Of a stretch of 5,558 bases of DNA, positions 5,379 to 5,558 are shown piece after piece; position 1 is the stretch's first letter; each line of letters begins with the position of its first letter. The stretch comes from DSCS01 sp035391585 (lineage in GTDB: Bacteria; Macinerneyibacteriota; Macinerneyibacteria; Macinerneyibacteriales; DSCS01), in contig CAZNOX010000037.1 in the NCBI GenBank assembly GCA_964574875.1, positions 1 to 5,558 of the forward strand, read 5' to 3'. The notes under the pieces were generated by a model. It did no database searches. It saw only the letters and a list, made by a program, of their open reading frames with translations, and was not told the DNA's origin. The position numbers and the translations under genes are program-made.

Positions 5379-5404
5379 GCCTGAAACATCGCGCGCCTGT
5401 CAAC

Positions 5405-5420
5405 GGTCTATATAGAGACC
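5405..5420. repeat. short inverted repeat GGTCT-N6-AGACC just before the methyltransferase ribosome binding site
   Basis: Five-base arms flank ATATAG and directly abut the AAAGGAGG at 5421. It could be an operator, or a small leader hairpin that would sit next to the ribosome binding site. The arms are short enough that chance is possible. Confidence 0.3.
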
Positions 5421-5431
5421 AAAGGAGGAGC

Positions 5432-5558
5432 ATGGACAATTGGGAGAAAATGTCATATAACGCCTATGAGAAGATGGCGGAATACTATGACAAAGATGTG
5501 GATACAAAACCCTTTAACGCCTATTATGAGCGTCCCGGGACTCTGAGCCTTCTGCCTG
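5432..5558 (+). CDS. class I SAM-dependent methyltransferase, N-terminal 42 residues only
   Basis: The visible part, MDNWEKMSYNAYEKMAEYYD followed by KDVDTKPFNAYYERPGTLSLLP, is the typical lead-in of small UbiE/Methyltransf_11-like methyltransferases, just before the VLDxGCGxG SAM-binding motif expected beyond the window edge. The substrate cannot be told from this portion. ATG 5432 is chosen because AAAGGAGGAG (5421-5430) directly precedes it, although the gap is short (three bases from GGAGG). An in-frame ATG at 5372, with AAGGGG seven bases upstream, would add 20 residues (MICLKHRAPVNGLYRDQRRS). That extension is Arg-rich and unlike the family, so it is less likely. Divergent from the 36-residue gene. 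Confidence 0.8.
   Translation, partial: MDNWEKMSYNAYEKMAEYYDKDVDTKPFNAYYERPGTLSLLP

Overview
The window holds six protein genes, two of them cut by its edges, plus a conspicuous set of small palindromic repeats. Base composition looks balanced, Shine-Dalgarno sites are strong (AAAGGAGG type), and a type II lipobox and sigma70-like promoters are present. A diderm (Gram-negative-type) bacterium fits best. The gene mix (dCache/GGDEF cyclase, propeller lipoprotein, bacterial serpin) would suit a free-living spirochaete or a similar environmental anaerobe. That placement is a low-confidence guess, because no taxonomic marker such as rRNA is present.

Layout, left to right. (1) 1-770 (+): the C-terminal three quarters of an RmlB-type dTDP-glucose 4,6-dehydratase. 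It converges, with a 25-bp gap, on (2) 796-2313 (-): a membrane-bound diguanylate cyclase with a periplasmic Cache-like sensor, an intact GGEEF active site and an RxxD inhibitory site. (3) 2314-2433: a divergent promoter region with two good promoters whose -10 boxes lie inside a perfect 9-bp inverted repeat. (4) 2434-3660 (+): a complete serpin with an export signal and an inhibitory-type hinge. (5) 3661-3858: a non-coding stretch with a perfect 16-bp-stem hairpin, a 55-bp direct repeat that copies the 3' end of the next gene, and a palindromic element (A) between the two repeat copies. (6) 3859-4944 (-): a 361-residue lipoprotein of the 6-bladed beta-propeller type. (7) 4945-5152: non-coding, holding a second palindromic element (B) related to A. 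(8) 5153-5263 (-): a 36-residue lysine-rich small protein with its own promoter and strong ribosome binding site. (9) 5264-5431: a divergent intergenic region. (10) 5432-5558 (+): the start of a class I SAM-dependent methyltransferase.

The genes do not form an obvious pathway. Most neighbours are convergent or divergent, so each probably has its own transcript. The only functional link the layout suggests is possible co-regulation of the cyclase and the serpin from their shared divergent promoter region. The most interesting material is non-coding: two copies of a REP/MITE-like hairpin whose stem tips differ in sequence but keep their pairing, one of them sitting in a duplication that leaves the neighbouring gene's 3' end intact. 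No transposase, CRISPR array, tRNA or rRNA is visible.
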